Assembly: GCA_000320545.1 (NCBI GenBank)
Contig: ADNK01002758.1
Span: 62,001-126,000 of the forward strand
Reading direction: 5' to 3'
DNA from: Bigelowiella natans CCMP2755
Taxonomy: Eukaryota; Cercozoa; Chlorarachniophyceae
Length of the DNA: 64,000 bases
Each line of letters starts with the position of its first letter. The first letter of the stretch is position 1. Shown here one piece after another: positions 12,903 to 25,064 of the stretch. Under the pieces are notes generated by a model. It searched no databases. It was not told where the DNA came from and saw only the letters and a program-made list of their open reading frames with translations. The translations under genes and the position numbers were made by a program.

Positions 12903-14122
12903 AACTAATACTAGAGTTGACTCCTGTGTGTGTGTGTGTGCGTGTGTGTGCGTGTGTTGTTGTTGTTGTTGTTGTTGCTGTCTCGCCTATAACGGAGGCT
13001 GCTGTAATACCATGAAGTGTGCACGTACAATAATATGTGTGTTTAGTGTGTACTTAGGGTGTGCGACTACTTTGGACATGAACCCTTCCCCCCCCCCCCC
13101 CCTCCCTCTCTCTCATTGTTGCTCACAAAGCCAGGAGTTGTGAGCTTTGATTGTTAGGGGTGATCCGGTTTCTCCACCCTCGGATATGATGTCTTGCTTG
13201 ATCTAAGGATCGTGATGATCATGATCATGATGATGATATATTTTTGTGCTTACTATAGGTCATCACACGCCTCGTTACTACTACTACTACTACTACAACT
13301 ACAACTACTACTACCTGCTTGACCCCTCTTGTTAGAGCAGCGGAATACACCACCAAAACGCAGCCACCTTAAGAATATAATAGTAGCTACTCATCACAAC
13401 GACGCACATATATTATAATTATAAGTAAGAACATCTGCAATGCATGTAGAGATGTTGATCGTCACCATATGTTAATCATTACAAGAATTCATTTCATTCT
13501 TCGCAGCTTCTTGCACCACATACTGTATTGTCTAACAACAAGCGCATTGTTCACCATCATTATCATCATCATCATCATCATCATCATCATAAGACCAGAT
13601 GAGATGAATACCATTGACAACAATTCGCAGCAATGACATATATTACAGTGTCGTTCTCATCTCATCACTCAACAGAAAATACCATGCATACATCCTAGTA
13701 GCACTCATTATTACCACTTCCTGAGAAATATTTGATATTTTTGAAGACAAGCGGCTTTAGCTGGGTTTCCTTCTCACACTTGATCTCATTAACAGCTTCC
13801 CCTACTTTGTCACTCTGTGAACAACAACAACAACAACAACAACAACAATAACAACAACAACGACAACAACAACGACAACAACAACAACAACAACAACGTT
13901 CACTACTACTTACATCATGATAACGTCATCATCATCATCGCCAGGAATCAACTGTTTTCTTTCTTCCCTTTATTATGATGATGAATATTGAGTGATATGG
14001 TTTACCCAGGTGCAGACGATGATGGGGTCGTCCTTTTCTTCCTTGCCCTTTGATAAGACATTGCTCAGTGTTAATTGAGAGAAGGAGCGCGAAGATACAG
14101 AGAGACGAAGAATGGCAGCAGG

Positions 14123-14162
<40 letters not shown>

Positions 14163-14426
14163 GAGGAGGAGGAGGAGGAGGAGGAGGAGATATATAATTG
14201 ATGCTCCTTCGCATTCTGCCAATGTACTACTAGTAGTGCTATTAGTGCTGGATGGAATCAACTACTTAGTTACTATCATCATTTTTATTTATTCACTGCT
14301 GGCAACTACTTTTGCTGCCTGCAGCAGTATTGCCACAATAGCATCTGCCAAATCCTCATCAGATGGCTTGTACCTTAGCAGTGTGTGATGATGATGATGA
14401 TGATGAAAATGATGATGATGATGAAA

Positions 14427-14460
<34 letters not shown>

Positions 14461-15602
14461 CGATGGCTATAAGTAATACTTAGCATGGCAATTTGCATCA
14501 CATCTATAAAGTAATAATCACAAAACTACTACTGACTGCTACCAATGAACTACTACTACTACTTTTCAGAAAAGTTTTCCTTCTTGCGACATTGTGATAT
14601 AAGCACAGCCTGATTAATATTAATGCTAATATCAATCCAATTTATGCTTAGTCCACCCTAGATCTCAACAACAAACACACATAAAACACAAACGAATATA
14701 TCTTACAACGCCCCCCCTCCCCCCTCTCCCTCTCCATTAATTTCCTCCTAAAATCTCCCACTTGTAGCTTATTACCTGAACTGCTGCAAGAACGCCACAG
14801 GGACCGTTTTTGGGTTGCACAATTCCGAGAGGAAACTTGGCATCAAAGGATAGCCCCTGAGTTATTACATTCTCCATCAATTTTTGATGCACACTGATAC
14901 GCAAATGAATTTACATAATGTATGTGTGTGTGTGTGTGTGTGTGTGTATGGTTCACGGAAAGGTATGGTGAAACATACTGAAGGAGGGAGACTTCACCTA
15001 CAACGAACTAACTAATGCTGCGTGTGAATCTCTTTCTCATGATACCGTCATTATCATATTCATCCTCCTCCTCCTCCTCCTACCTGCGTCAACCAAGCAT
15101 CTGGGATGTTCTTTGCTTCTGGCCAAATGCTGCTATACCTTTTCGGTGAATGATGGTGCACAGTAATAAGGACTCGTAATAAGGACTCTACTACAAAAAT
15201 AGAACCGTTACGTGGTTCCTCAAAAATTTATAACATGTGATGATAAATCTAGTATCAAGGTATTGAGTCTTCGTTAAAGGATTACAACAACAGCCGATGG
15301 AACGCTGCTGCACATCAATAACTCTTTTCTCAGTGGAAGATAATGCAACAAACTAAAAGTCTACTGTTACCAATCAGGAACTTTGAATCCAAGAGAAGGT
15401 TTGGATGATGTCGCCCCTCCTCCTCCCCCACCTCCTCCTCCGTCTCCGGACATAGACAGGAATCTATGGATACAAGAAGAAGAATGCACAAATCATCAAC
15501 GAGAACGCAGAAACTTGCTTACAGAGAGTAAAATGGAGCAAAATCTCCGCCTCCTAATTCCTTTTATGAAGCGAGCATATGTTTTATTCGTTGTATCCTT
15601 CC

Positions 15603-15651
<49 letters not shown>

Positions 15652-15789
15652 CTCACATGCCTTTCTTTTCTTCCTCTGCTAAGATTTTTCAACTTACAAG
15701 TTTACAGCTGCTTCAGGATTTCCCCCAGCCATCTCTAGGTAGGCCTTAGCTTCATTTTCAGGAACTCCGAAGGCTACTAGGGTTTCCAT
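10130..15789 (-). CDS. UBA-containing MINDY-3/4-type deubiquitinase
   Basis: Cysteine protease that trims ubiquitin chains; MINDY enzymes prefer Lys48-linked chains. The start is ATG at 15789. Exon 1 (METLVAFGVPENEAKAYLEM, then GGNPEAAVNL) is a UBA domain and joins in phase to LFLSMSGD plus a Gly run near 15.4 kb. The exon at 14893-14776 carries the catalytic block GIVQPKNGPCGVLAAVQ with the oxyanion Gln and nucleophilic Cys. Later exons give PSDEDLADAIVAILLQAA, VLVVYSAALTRGVKQ, GTSELISLLIRGKAGGNV, GLLTADEF and SPVWILHGGDHFTTLW with the catalytic His (near 12.1 kb), then YHWNGLPPGG, HPEDRKNKVGQYEKWRWE and GEWRCRTCYADRFKTLYF near 10.2 kb. These match the MINDY-3/4 fold in order, including the conserved loops. 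The last coding exon is not fixed and may lie as far left as 8.9 kb. Introns hold very many trinucleotide repeats. The predicted N-terminal UBA would supply an extra ubiquitin-binding site. Confidence 0.85.
13818..14470. repeat. Trinucleotide repeat cluster (CAA)n, (TAG)n(GAG)n, (GAT)n
   Basis: An (ACA/CAA)n tract at 13818-13896, (TAG)n running into (GAG)n at 14125-14190, and (GAT)n with AAA interruptions at 14388-14462. All fall between MINDY exons. Several frames stay open through them only because the repeats lack stop codons, producing spurious poly-amino-acid ORFs. Confidence 0.85.
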
Positions 15790-16452
15790 TGTTTTATGAT
15801 GATGATGTATGCTCTATGAATGGGATGATCACTGCTGTGAGCAGTAGGTGGCAACTGTGGTTCCAGTGACGATTTTTTTCAGGCCTCACCTACTTACTTA
15901 CTTTTTGACCATTTAGTCCTTGTCGTAGGGCGAGAATGACCACCATCACAGTAATAATGAGTCGCATTACTGAGGATTCCTATACCGGTAATTTATCGAG
16001 TAACAGACCAAAAAGCTGCGGTTTATCCTAAGAACAACTACAACACTGCTACGAGGATACGCATATAAAATTTTCAGACTTTTATTTATGCGGTGATAAT
16101 CTTAAAAGTTGTAATTTATCTTAACAACAAGTACAACAACACTTCTGCAAGCACCGCCCCTGCGATTCATCCAGACAGAATCATTGCCTCACAAAGTAGG
16201 AGCAGGACACCATCTGTTTAGTATCCCTCTCCTGATCACCTATCTGTTTCGCCTCCTACTCCTCCTCCTCCCCCCCTTCTTTTCTTCTTCTTCTTCCTCT
16301 TCGTCTTCTTTTGCCTAAGAAACTATAAGCAATCTTAAAGAATCTAGCCACCACCAGCACGTGTTAAGAAGACATCTAATATGATGCACACGCCGATGAA
16401 TATGAAGGAAGGAGGGTAATCAATAGCGTTGGAGAAGGCAATTCGTTCCACG
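15790..16452. promoter_or_regulatory. Head-to-head spacer between MINDY and PIP-kinase genes
   Basis: About 660 bases between diverging starts at 15789 (-) and 16453 (+). It includes a diverged internal duplication (around 16015-16060 and 16090-16140, both containing a TTTATC.TAA.AACAA core) and a CT/TTC-rich stretch at 16250-16312 shortly before the + strand start. No recognisable core promoter element. Confidence 0.4.
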
Positions 16453-19321
16453 ATGAACAAAGATTCTGCCAATACAGGGAAAACGACAACAGGGGCGGAG
16501 GTCGACAACATAGGTATGTATCTGCTCTCTTCTCTTTCTAATCGTGCTCCTAAACGTGAATGGTTGTTATAGTCCTTACGGAAGGAAAATCTCCATCAAT
16601 CGATCAAAAAAGTTCACTGAATAACAGCAAAAAACCGTAATAATAACAACGAGTAGCAACCAACCACCACTAACTAGACACTCTTTCAATTGGCATATTA
16701 AATAAAAAACATCATGAGGATTTATAAGCATCGTCGTCGTCATCATTATCATCATCGTCGTCGTCGATATGATTACTGTCTTCCAACCTCCTTGTTGCTG
16801 ACTCACAACCACCTTGCACAGAATGACAGAAATGAAGGTGGATGGTGAAATCGTAACTTTGTACAATGACGAACACTTTAGTACCGTGAGGACAAAGATT
16901 TTTAACGTAATAATACGAATCACAACAACAGCAACGATAATGATAATAATACTAATACTAATAATAATAATAATAATCATAATAACATTTGGCGGTGGAT
17001 GATCTCATGTTTTTTGCGCTGCTGTTTCTTTCTCTAGTTAAGTGATTATCAATAATGATGCATATTGTAGATAATACCTCGTCTTGTTTCCAACCTATGA
17101 TTGCGTTATTATCACTTACTTGTTTTTTTGACTTCGTATATCCTTTATGATGAGATTGTTAAATCATCCATTGTCGTGTTTGTTCTATTTCCTTCCTGCT
17201 GCTTGCTGCTGCAGATATCGTCAGCTGAAAATCTCCTCAAAGACTTTAAATTTGAGCAACTTACCCACGGAGGAGGTATATAAACAACCACACGCATTTA
17301 CTAATAACCATAAGCGAGAGTTGTTAGTTCCTGTGCATGCACATTTCCAACAGTAGTTTCTTGGGTGTAGAGAGCAAGCAGCAGAGAATATTTTATGCGG
17401 TGGGGGACTGAAAAGAAGAGGGGAAGAAGAAAACACGCTTGTAATTATGATTGATAGTGTTGAATAACCATAATTATCGTTGCCACTATTGTTGTCTATA
17501 AAATCAGCATGATATGCGATATAACACAACCACTGCCATTGTTGTTGTTTTTGTTATTGTAATAACTAGGCAAAGGGGGTTCTCCCTTAGCATTTCTGCC
17601 TAGTGGCTATATTGTGAAAGAAATAAACTCGGTAGTAGGATAGTAGGACACCACCACCACCACCAACAATAACAACATTAACAACAACGTGAGTAAGCAC
17701 CTATTACTACTCTCACGACAACTAATACAGAACAGATCACTATCCCCATTAGCAGCATCATCATCATCATCATCACCATCATCATCGCCGTCTCCATCAT
17801 CATAAGCACCACCATCCATCATTAAGGGAGATAATGAATCATTGCTGGAAATGACGGAAGCTTTGTGCAAGAGGGCATTGGGGAAAAACACCTTCATCGT
17901 AACCTTTCTTGCTCATTTTAAAACGAAGAGAAGTGGCAGGTAGGATACTACTATTGCTACTACTATACTACTACTACTACTACTACTACGACTACTAATA
18001 TCTACTAATATCTACTCATCATCATACGAAGAGAAACTTCTGTATTAGATGTTGGTTTCATTGCACTTATTAATTCCGAAAAGAGCTCCTAAGCCATGTG
18101 TTTTCGTTGTAGTAGTATTCTGATTGTACTACTACTTAAGATCTTTTATCGATCGATGGTGTTTATAGTGAATGACCTCCAGTCTCTTATCACTTTATAT
18201 ACACATGATGATACTGCTACATTGGCTGCTGTGACCGCAGAAACTATGCGGCAATGTCCAATGCCTTTCACGTTCATGGAGTCAGTAAAGATGCAAAGGT
18301 TTGTGCGTGTGTGTGCAATGATAATGATGATGATGATAATGATGATGATGCCGGTTATTCGTATTCGATGTTAACGATGATGAGAAGGCCATATCCAAAA
18401 CATGCACAAAACCTAAAAGTGGATGGTGGTAATGATGAGTAATGATGATTAATGATGATGATGATGATGATGATGAAAGGTGTTTTGGAAGTACATGTTC
18501 GATCTTAAGGGCTGTAGGGATGATAGGATGATGAGATTCAACAATCAAAAAGTTCCGGTGAGTAAGTAAATAAGTAAGTGAGTAGTGTGTGATGATTACT
18601 GCTGAGCGAATAATCAACCAATTAGTACTATCGGTGGGTGAGTGCTTAATCATTATTAATGCTGCTTCCAAAAAAAGGAGGGGGCACCAAACCACCATCA
18701 TCATCACCATCACTGCTATCACTACTACTACCATGATGAAATCATCATATCAAAACTCCAACATATGGTCAATGTCGTGTTGGCGTGCATATATGTATCA
18801 CTATGTTGTATATTCTCGAGTCCTCTTCCACTAGCCAAAGAGGTTAATATTAAGTCTAGTAGTAGTAGTCAAGATGCCAAGGGCATAATGATGATGATGA
18901 TGGTGAGGATGATACTCTATACCCTCTACTGCATTTCCTCTTATACTATAATCTCTTACTTGCAGGAGATTCACAAACGGTTTTGGATGTTCTACAACTG
19001 TTGGTGATGATGATGATGATGCTGATGATGAAGATGACAAATATATGATGATGAAAATAATGATGATAGTTTTATTCCGTTGAAGCAGTAGTTGTAGAAA
19101 ATGCTATGTTGTGTTGTATATTATTAGAAAAACAATATGTATTTTTTGTATCGTAGCATATTTACCAACATGCTTCTTCTTTCCTCAATTTCTTAACTAT
19201 ACACCTCATAATTATTTTGAACACCGAAGGTATTGCTGCGATCTGTTTGAGTGTCAAAACTGCAGCTGTTGCGATCTTAAGGAGAGAGGCGTGTAAGTAT
19301 ATTTCAGTGTATTATATGTGA

Positions 19322-19367
<46 letters not shown>

Positions 19368-19981
19368 TAGAGAGAGAGAGAAGAAGAAGAAGAAGAAGAA
19401 GAAGAAGAAGATTATGATGCTGATCGTGATGGTTTCAGTATTTCAAAAACTGTTTTTTAAGTATTGAAGACAAAAAAGTGATAATGGGGATCCTTGTTGG
19501 TTGGTGTTACTACTTTGGTACCCATGGTGGTAATAGTAGTATAAGTTGTTTCGTAGAGCACATCATTCTCTTCTATTATCATAAACATATACTCATCGAA
19601 TGATTTCTTCTCATTATTATTATTATTATTATATGAACATCTACATTCTCATCTCCCACTAGATATTACCAGGGGAAAGTGGAAGCATACCAAGGAAAGC
19701 TACAATTGACCAAAACACAAAAACACGTCTTTGCGCAGGTGTTAATGATATGATTAGTTTGACTCCTCGTCCACTGAGTAGTAAAAGTAGTTTGCTGTTG
19801 TTTGTTGTTGTTTGTTGTTGTTTTTTGTTGTTTGTTAGTAGTTATAGTAGAGTAGCGGTAGTAGTAGTAGTAGTAGTAGTAGCTATTATTATTGATAGGG
19901 TGAGCAATCATCAGTCCACACATCATACTGCTCATATTAACAATGAGCAATCATCAGTTCACACATCATACTGCTCATATT

Positions 19982-20012
<31 letters not shown>

Positions 20013-20013
20013 C

Positions 20014-20051
<38 letters not shown>

Positions 20052-20481
20052 TCTAGAGGCTTAAGGGCGATGCGGAGTTCCTGAATAGTTTTGGGGTTAT
20101 GGACTACTCGCTGTTAGTGGGAGTGCAGTCTTACAAATCAATCGAGGTGCTGCTGCTCACAACTACTACTTCTACCACTCATCATCAGCTTGCATATGCA
20201 TCTTCATCATCACGACGACTACAAACAACGATTGTAACATGTGCTTCTCCCTTCCGCTTCCACATTTTGAGCTTATTGTTTATGCATATATGAGCTTATT
20301 GTTTATGCATGCATGTATGTGTAGGAGGCAAAAAAAGCAGGAATATGGCCAAGAGCAGCTAGTGGTGGAAATGGCGATAGTGATGATCAGGGATCTCAAT
20401 TCGTCTGCCGGATCAAAGATCAAGAGACCGGGGATATCTTGTACCTAGGTAGCACTAGTAGTAGTGGTAGTTGTTGCTGTT

Positions 20482-20519
<38 letters not shown>

Positions 20520-20721
20520 TCATATTGATATTATACTGGTAAAATTGATGAGGCTTATCTAACCCAAGCATTCTTCTTTGGAATCGTGGATTTCTTCCAG
20601 AAGTGGAATGCTGCAAAGGTAGTAAGTTGTGTCTGCTCTATGCGAGTTGTTTCACCATCATCACACGACAATTAAATAAACAAAGATTGCTACTACACCG
20701 AGGGTAGATCCTTTTAAAAGG

Positions 20722-20765
<44 letters not shown>

Positions 20766-21716
20766 GTGCTGCAAATCTTCTCTTATGTTCAGATCATAGC
20801 GAGAACAGTAAAACTGTGTTGCTTCTGTTGTGCGCCGAAACCACTCTCCACTGTCCAGCCAGGTATTATTTGGGTTGATATTCTCATCATCATCATCATC
20901 ATTATCAGCAGCATCGTCACCAATCTGTTGGCACTCATCACTCATCATATATTTCTTGTTTGTGTGTTGCTTCAATCAATGCTCTTCTCTTCTCATCTCA
21001 AGACCGTTATAGCGTGCAATTCACTGATCACATCACTAGGAAGTTTCTCGTAAGAACAACGCCAACATCAACGCATGAGAAAGAACGTTGGCAGCAGATG
21101 TTTTTGGATAAATAGCTCTGTAGCATTGATCCGTCGTTGACATACCCAAGTACAGCCTTATCGTCTTTATCGTGACTATATATTTGTCGTGACACCTATT
21201 GTTCATTGTTTGGTACAATCACACAAACCATATTGTGTTTGCTAGCAACGCTGCTGCTCCTGCTGCTGCTGCTGGTAGTAGTGCTCTAAGTATACTTTGT
21301 ACTAATTGCAAATATTCACGCAGCCAACAGGATGGGAGATAGATCCTCACGACAACGATGACGATGCTGCTAGTATCATCATCAAAGGAGGAGGAGGTGG
21401 CGGAGAGGAAAAGAACAAGAGCAAGAAGGCCTCCGGTGGTAGCAGCCAGCAGGAAAGCAAATCGATTCATTCTTCCGGAGATCGAAAGGAGACCAATGAG
21501 AAGAAAATGACGACTAATGAAGCTGGGGAACCAACGAATTCCAACGTAAATGATGATGTATCACTTCCCCCACAAAACCCTTCGGACAGTGCTAAGGAAA
21601 CTACTGACGGTGCTGATGCAAAATGCAAAGACGTGAAAGAGGGAAAGCAGGTGGAGCAGAAACAAGATGAGAACATCATTACAAACCCGCCTGAAGCAAT
21701 TACTTCAGCTTCATAA
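16453..21716 (+). CDS. Phosphatidylinositol phosphate kinase (PIP5K/PIPK family)
   Basis: Phosphorylates phosphatidylinositol phosphates on the cytosolic face of membranes. The proposed start is ATG at 16453 (MNKDSANTGKTTTG). The glycine-rich loop GGGKGGSPLAF and the following lysine in GYIVKEIN come from two exons that join in phase near 17.27 and 17.57 kb. Later exons give KYMFDLKGCRDD (the DLKG element), FWMFYNCW joined to a Cys-rich segment, then YYQGKVEAYQGK, and near 20.06-20.15 kb the family signature GVMDYSLLVGV. FFFGIVDFFQKWN near 20.6 kb and DRYSVQFTDHITRKFL near 21.0-21.05 kb complete the kinase core. The last exon (about 21322-21716) is an acidic, Ser/Thr-rich tail. Odd points are two cysteine clusters (about 18.99-19.28 kb and 20.81-20.84 kb) that look like lipidation or metal sites. 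Introns are rich in microsatellites. Family call is firm; PI4P versus PI5P substrate cannot be told. Confidence 0.88.
19901..19985. repeat. Tandem duplication of a ~43-bp unit in an intron
   Basis: GAGCAATCATCAGTCCACAC and its continuation, ending CTCATATTAACAA, occurs twice head to tail with one visible substitution (C to T after CAGT). Lies in an intron of the PIP kinase gene, just before an (AAC)n tract. Looks like a recent duplication. Confidence 0.85.
20016..20762. repeat. (AT)n microsatellites within PIP-kinase introns
   Basis: (AT)n at about 20016-20046 directly before the exon carrying the MDYSLLVGV signature, and again at 20724-20762 before the exon encoding IIARTVKLCC. A (GAT)n run lies at 20484-20516. 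Confidence 0.85.
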
Positions 21717-21719
21717 GTA

Positions 21720-22560
21720 GAGGGGAAGGCTGGTCATGTCTAGATATCATAAGGAAGAGAAAAAGCAGGTAATCCTCAAAACGGATACTGCACATGATGA
21801 GCATGAACAATGCTAGAATACCGCGTCAACAATGCATGTACCTACCTAGTTCTAGGGTTACGTAGCATGGGACTAACATGCAGATCTCATCATTAATTGA
21901 TGCTATCATGCTAGCATGCACAGTCCTAGACTAGTAGACTAATAGAGTCTACCAGTCTAGCCAGTCTAGCAGTGTTTGTGTAATACTGGAATGTTTCGCT
22001 CGATTCGACCCACTAATGCTCTAGTCTAGCTAGAGTAGTGCTTGTCGGGCGGGCCATCTAGCTCTTGTTGCGGTTTGATCAACAGCGTGCGCGCATGCAC
22101 ATTGCTAGATTGAAACGTCTAGCTAGCTAGCACTACTAGTTAGCTAGACTAGCGACTGTACTAGCTAGCTAGTCTAGTAGTGTAGATCACACATCTCTGA
22201 TTTAGCTAGCTATGCTAGCTAGCATGCGAGCATGCTAGCATGGCTAGATGGTGCAGTTAAAACCATGATCAATTAAAAGCAAATCTGCTAGCAGTCTCGT
22301 CAATCAAGCAAGCTGTGGACATGCAGTTTACTAGCAGGCTAGCTAGCTAGCTAGTAGGTTGCATGAGCTTCACTAGTTCGATCATTTTGCACACGACACA
22401 ACTAGACAAGCCGAGTACGTAGCACAGCTCGCTAGCTCGACAGCATGCACAATTACGTACATGCTAGCATCTAGAGCATGTCTGAACAGATGCACACAGC
22501 TAGCCAACCTAGACACTTATGTTGCGCTATCTAGCTTAGCTATGCTACTGCTGTTAAATG
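21720..22560. repeat. CTAG/palindrome-rich island (tail-to-tail spacer)
   Basis: By hand count this 0.84-kb stretch has about 40 CTAG tetramers, where about 3 would be expected by chance. They occur in runs such as GCTAGCTAGCTAGCTAG (22340s) and as GCATGCTAGCATG-type nested palindromes. It lies between the stop of the + strand PIP kinase (21716) and the stop of the - strand DOMON-Hint gene (22825). No ORF of interest. Confidence 0.8.
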
Positions 22561-22693
22561 TACATACATACATTGCCAGAGTCTGCAATCACCACATTTA
22601 CAATGCGCACGAATCTATGGTACAAATTTGACTCATACCATCACATCAGCACGTTGAACGATACGTATGCTGAGTGTCAGCGTGTGTATATTA

Positions 22694-22742
22694 TTGCTTA
22701 AATGGCACTTGCTTTATACTGCTTAAATGGCACTTGCTTTAT
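22694..22742. repeat. Tandem 23-24-bp direct repeat
   Basis: Two back-to-back copies of CTTAAATGGCACTTGCTTTA, about 80 bases past the stop codon of the DOMON-Hint gene, probably in its 3' UTR. Confidence 0.85.
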
Positions 22743-22824
22743 TATATTTGAATATCATGATATCTGTGTCATCTAAATTTGGTCATACCGTATCGTCATA
22801 TATGAAACAGCCTTTGCAGTAATC

Positions 22825-25064
22825 TCAGAAGAGAGAATACACGGCTTGTGCAACCTTACCAAGCTGCTGATGAGCGCTGACAACGAAATCAGCTTCAAAG
22901 AAAAACTTAGGCAGAACCTTGGCAGCACAACGATGGATGTGGTAGAAAGCATTGACAATGCCGTGGTTGACTGCAAAAGATGAAGCACGGAGTCCATCCA
23001 CAACGATAAGACCGTGGGAGTGGTCAGTAATGACAGAGTAGATTCCTTCTCCCCTAAAACGGCCAATTTGAATGACTTTCTCAGGTCCATCCACTCCAGA
23101 AAGGCACATTGCAAGTGTGACATCAGATGCATGGTAGAGCTCAAATTTAGAGTCCTTCCCACAGTCGTTTGCAAGGATGAGGTGCTTCCTGGATAGCTGA
23201 ATGCGGCTAGCCTTGTTGGTGGTCAACTCAAGGAAACGGATCTTGTGATTGTTGCCCTTGGTGTGAGGAAGGAAAACCACCTTACCATGAGTGAGACTTC
23301 CATCTTCAGCAGTCACAACAACCGATTCACCAATGGTGATATCCTTGATAGCCTTCTTTTCTCCGCTCTTGAGCGTAAGCATAGAGGACCCCGAAAAGCA
23401 AACATCGTCTCCGTCATCATCTCCATCATCCTCAACCATACCGTCAGCGGACAAATCGACCATCCCTGCAGAGCGATCGTTTGCAGCATGCTGTGCTACT
23501 GCATCGCTTCCAGAAGTAGCCCAGATCATGGTCTGAGGTCCCTGGATACCGATATCGAAGTCACCTCTGAGAAACAACCACAATTATAATTAGCGTACGT
23601 TAGAAAATGACCGTCAGTCGTAAGGTATTTGAAAAATGTCGTTCATGCATCTTATGTTGTAACATATGCATGTTATGTTGCAATACCCTCTGAGATTGAT
23701 CGTAAACTGAACGGTAGTCGTAGTCCCATCATCGAAGCAGAAGGTGTTTGAGATGGACTGGTTCAACCCAGCGATAGGTTGACGGCCGTTAAAGACGAAA
23801 CTGTCGACCAACAACCAAGAAAGTCGGTTAGAATAACAGAAACGTTCAACTTCATTTGATCGGTGGTCGTCTATCGTCTCTAAAAACTTACTCTTCAAGA
23901 AGAGTAGGCTGCCCTCCATTTGGTCCACAGAATCCGATGATAGCTTGTCCGTTGACCATAGGAGTAGCTGCTATTGGACCTGCGAAGCCAATTGCCACGT
24001 ATCCTACGACTTGTGCGCTGACTTGGAATGCGATCTGGGTTTGACTTACAGACCATTGGAAGGAGAGGCCATTGGTTGGGGTAGTGAAGGAACACTGGTA
24101 CTGGCCTTGAACAACGTCACCACCCACAACACATGGCCCACTGATAGGAGGATCAAGGTCCACCTACGATGTTATTAAGGTCACGATCATATCACGAATG
24201 ACGACGATGGTATATTTGTAAAATGTGTCCAAATTATCACTTTCTGACTAAAAGAATATGAGGTTTTTATGGACAACCGTATTAGCTCCACGGTCAGCAA
24301 CTGCATGCTGTCCAAGCATGTCATTCTCGCTCGTGGCCCAGATCATTGTCATTGGCGTATCAGGCATGATGTCGAACGATTGACTGAAAAATCAAGTACA
24401 CCCTTTATTATGCCACTTGCAGATAGTAGTTCTTAGCGGGGCAATAAGAAGTACAACAAAGTGGGAATATCAATATAAGTAGGAATATTACGTAAACACT
24501 TACGCGTTTGGTGCAGCCAAAGTACGGGTGAATCGAACCGTAGTAGTGAGACCAGTGTCCAAGCAAGAAGCGTCTGATAGAATGGCACCCGTAGCTACTG
24601 GCTGTCTTCCATTGAAATTGTACCTAGAGAATAAATCACAATGAGACTGAGGAATACGATGTCATTCATGTATTGGTTGTGTGACATCCTGTGACTATTA
24701 TTTTCGTCGATCAGTATTACTCCTGCACGTCCATGATAGTGCCACCAACGTCGCAGAAGCCAATCCAGGCCATACCGTTTAGCATCGGAGTAGCAGGAGT
24801 GTCCCCACCAAATCCAAGTCCCACGTAGCCGTCAGCATTAGCGGTGATTTCGAAGGTGATGTGGGTGCCATTGATAGCCCAGGAGTATCGCAGCGCAGCA
24901 GGAAGCGTGGTCTGACGAGAGCACAAGTACTGGCCAGGAACGAGTGCCCTGGTGGTTGTACAAGCCTGTGCATCAGCAGCAGAGGCAAAGAGAGCCAGGA
25001 TTGCAAGGACCGTCAACATGGCAGCTAGGAGCTTGGGTTGTGATGTGCGAGGGGATGGATCCAA
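22825..25064 (-). CDS. Secreted DOMON-DOMON-Hint (Hog-like autoprocessing) protein
   Basis: Six exons join in phase: 25064-24721, 24623-24504, 24383-24278, 24163-23892, 23800-23687 and 23566-22825, giving about 565 residues. Residues 1-33 form a signal peptide (hydrophobic LLAAMLTVLAILALFASA). Two DOMON-type beta-sandwich units follow (about 34-185 and 190-345). They are recognisable by paired motifs: GYVGLGFGG/GYVAIGFAG, the shared phrase FNGRQP, and the shared ending TPMTMIWAT/PQTMIWAT with QHA. After an acidic linker (DDGDDDGDD) comes a Hint domain from about Cys375: CFSGSSMLTLKSGEKKAIKD, then FLPHTKGNNHKIRFLELTT, LSRKHLILAND, and near the end GIYSVITDHSHGLIVVDGLR-ASSF. This matches the Hog part of Hedgehog proteins, which cleaves its own N-terminal partner at the Cys by an ester mechanism. 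The nucleophilic Cys and block-B His are present; the residue before the Cys is Val rather than Gly, and the ASC(Y) Cys is Ser. The expected product is a released, possibly modified DOMON fragment outside the cell (inference). Confidence 0.9.

Noticed and set aside
14050-14501. Poly-Ser/poly-Arg, poly-Leu and poly-His ORFs
   Set aside because: Produced by (TAG)n(GAG)n and (GAT)n runs inside MINDY introns; they overlap in several frames and strands.
23014-24178. Several + strand ORFs of 60-114 codons
   Set aside because: Antisense to exons of the DOMON-Hint gene, whose phases and motifs are clear on the - strand.
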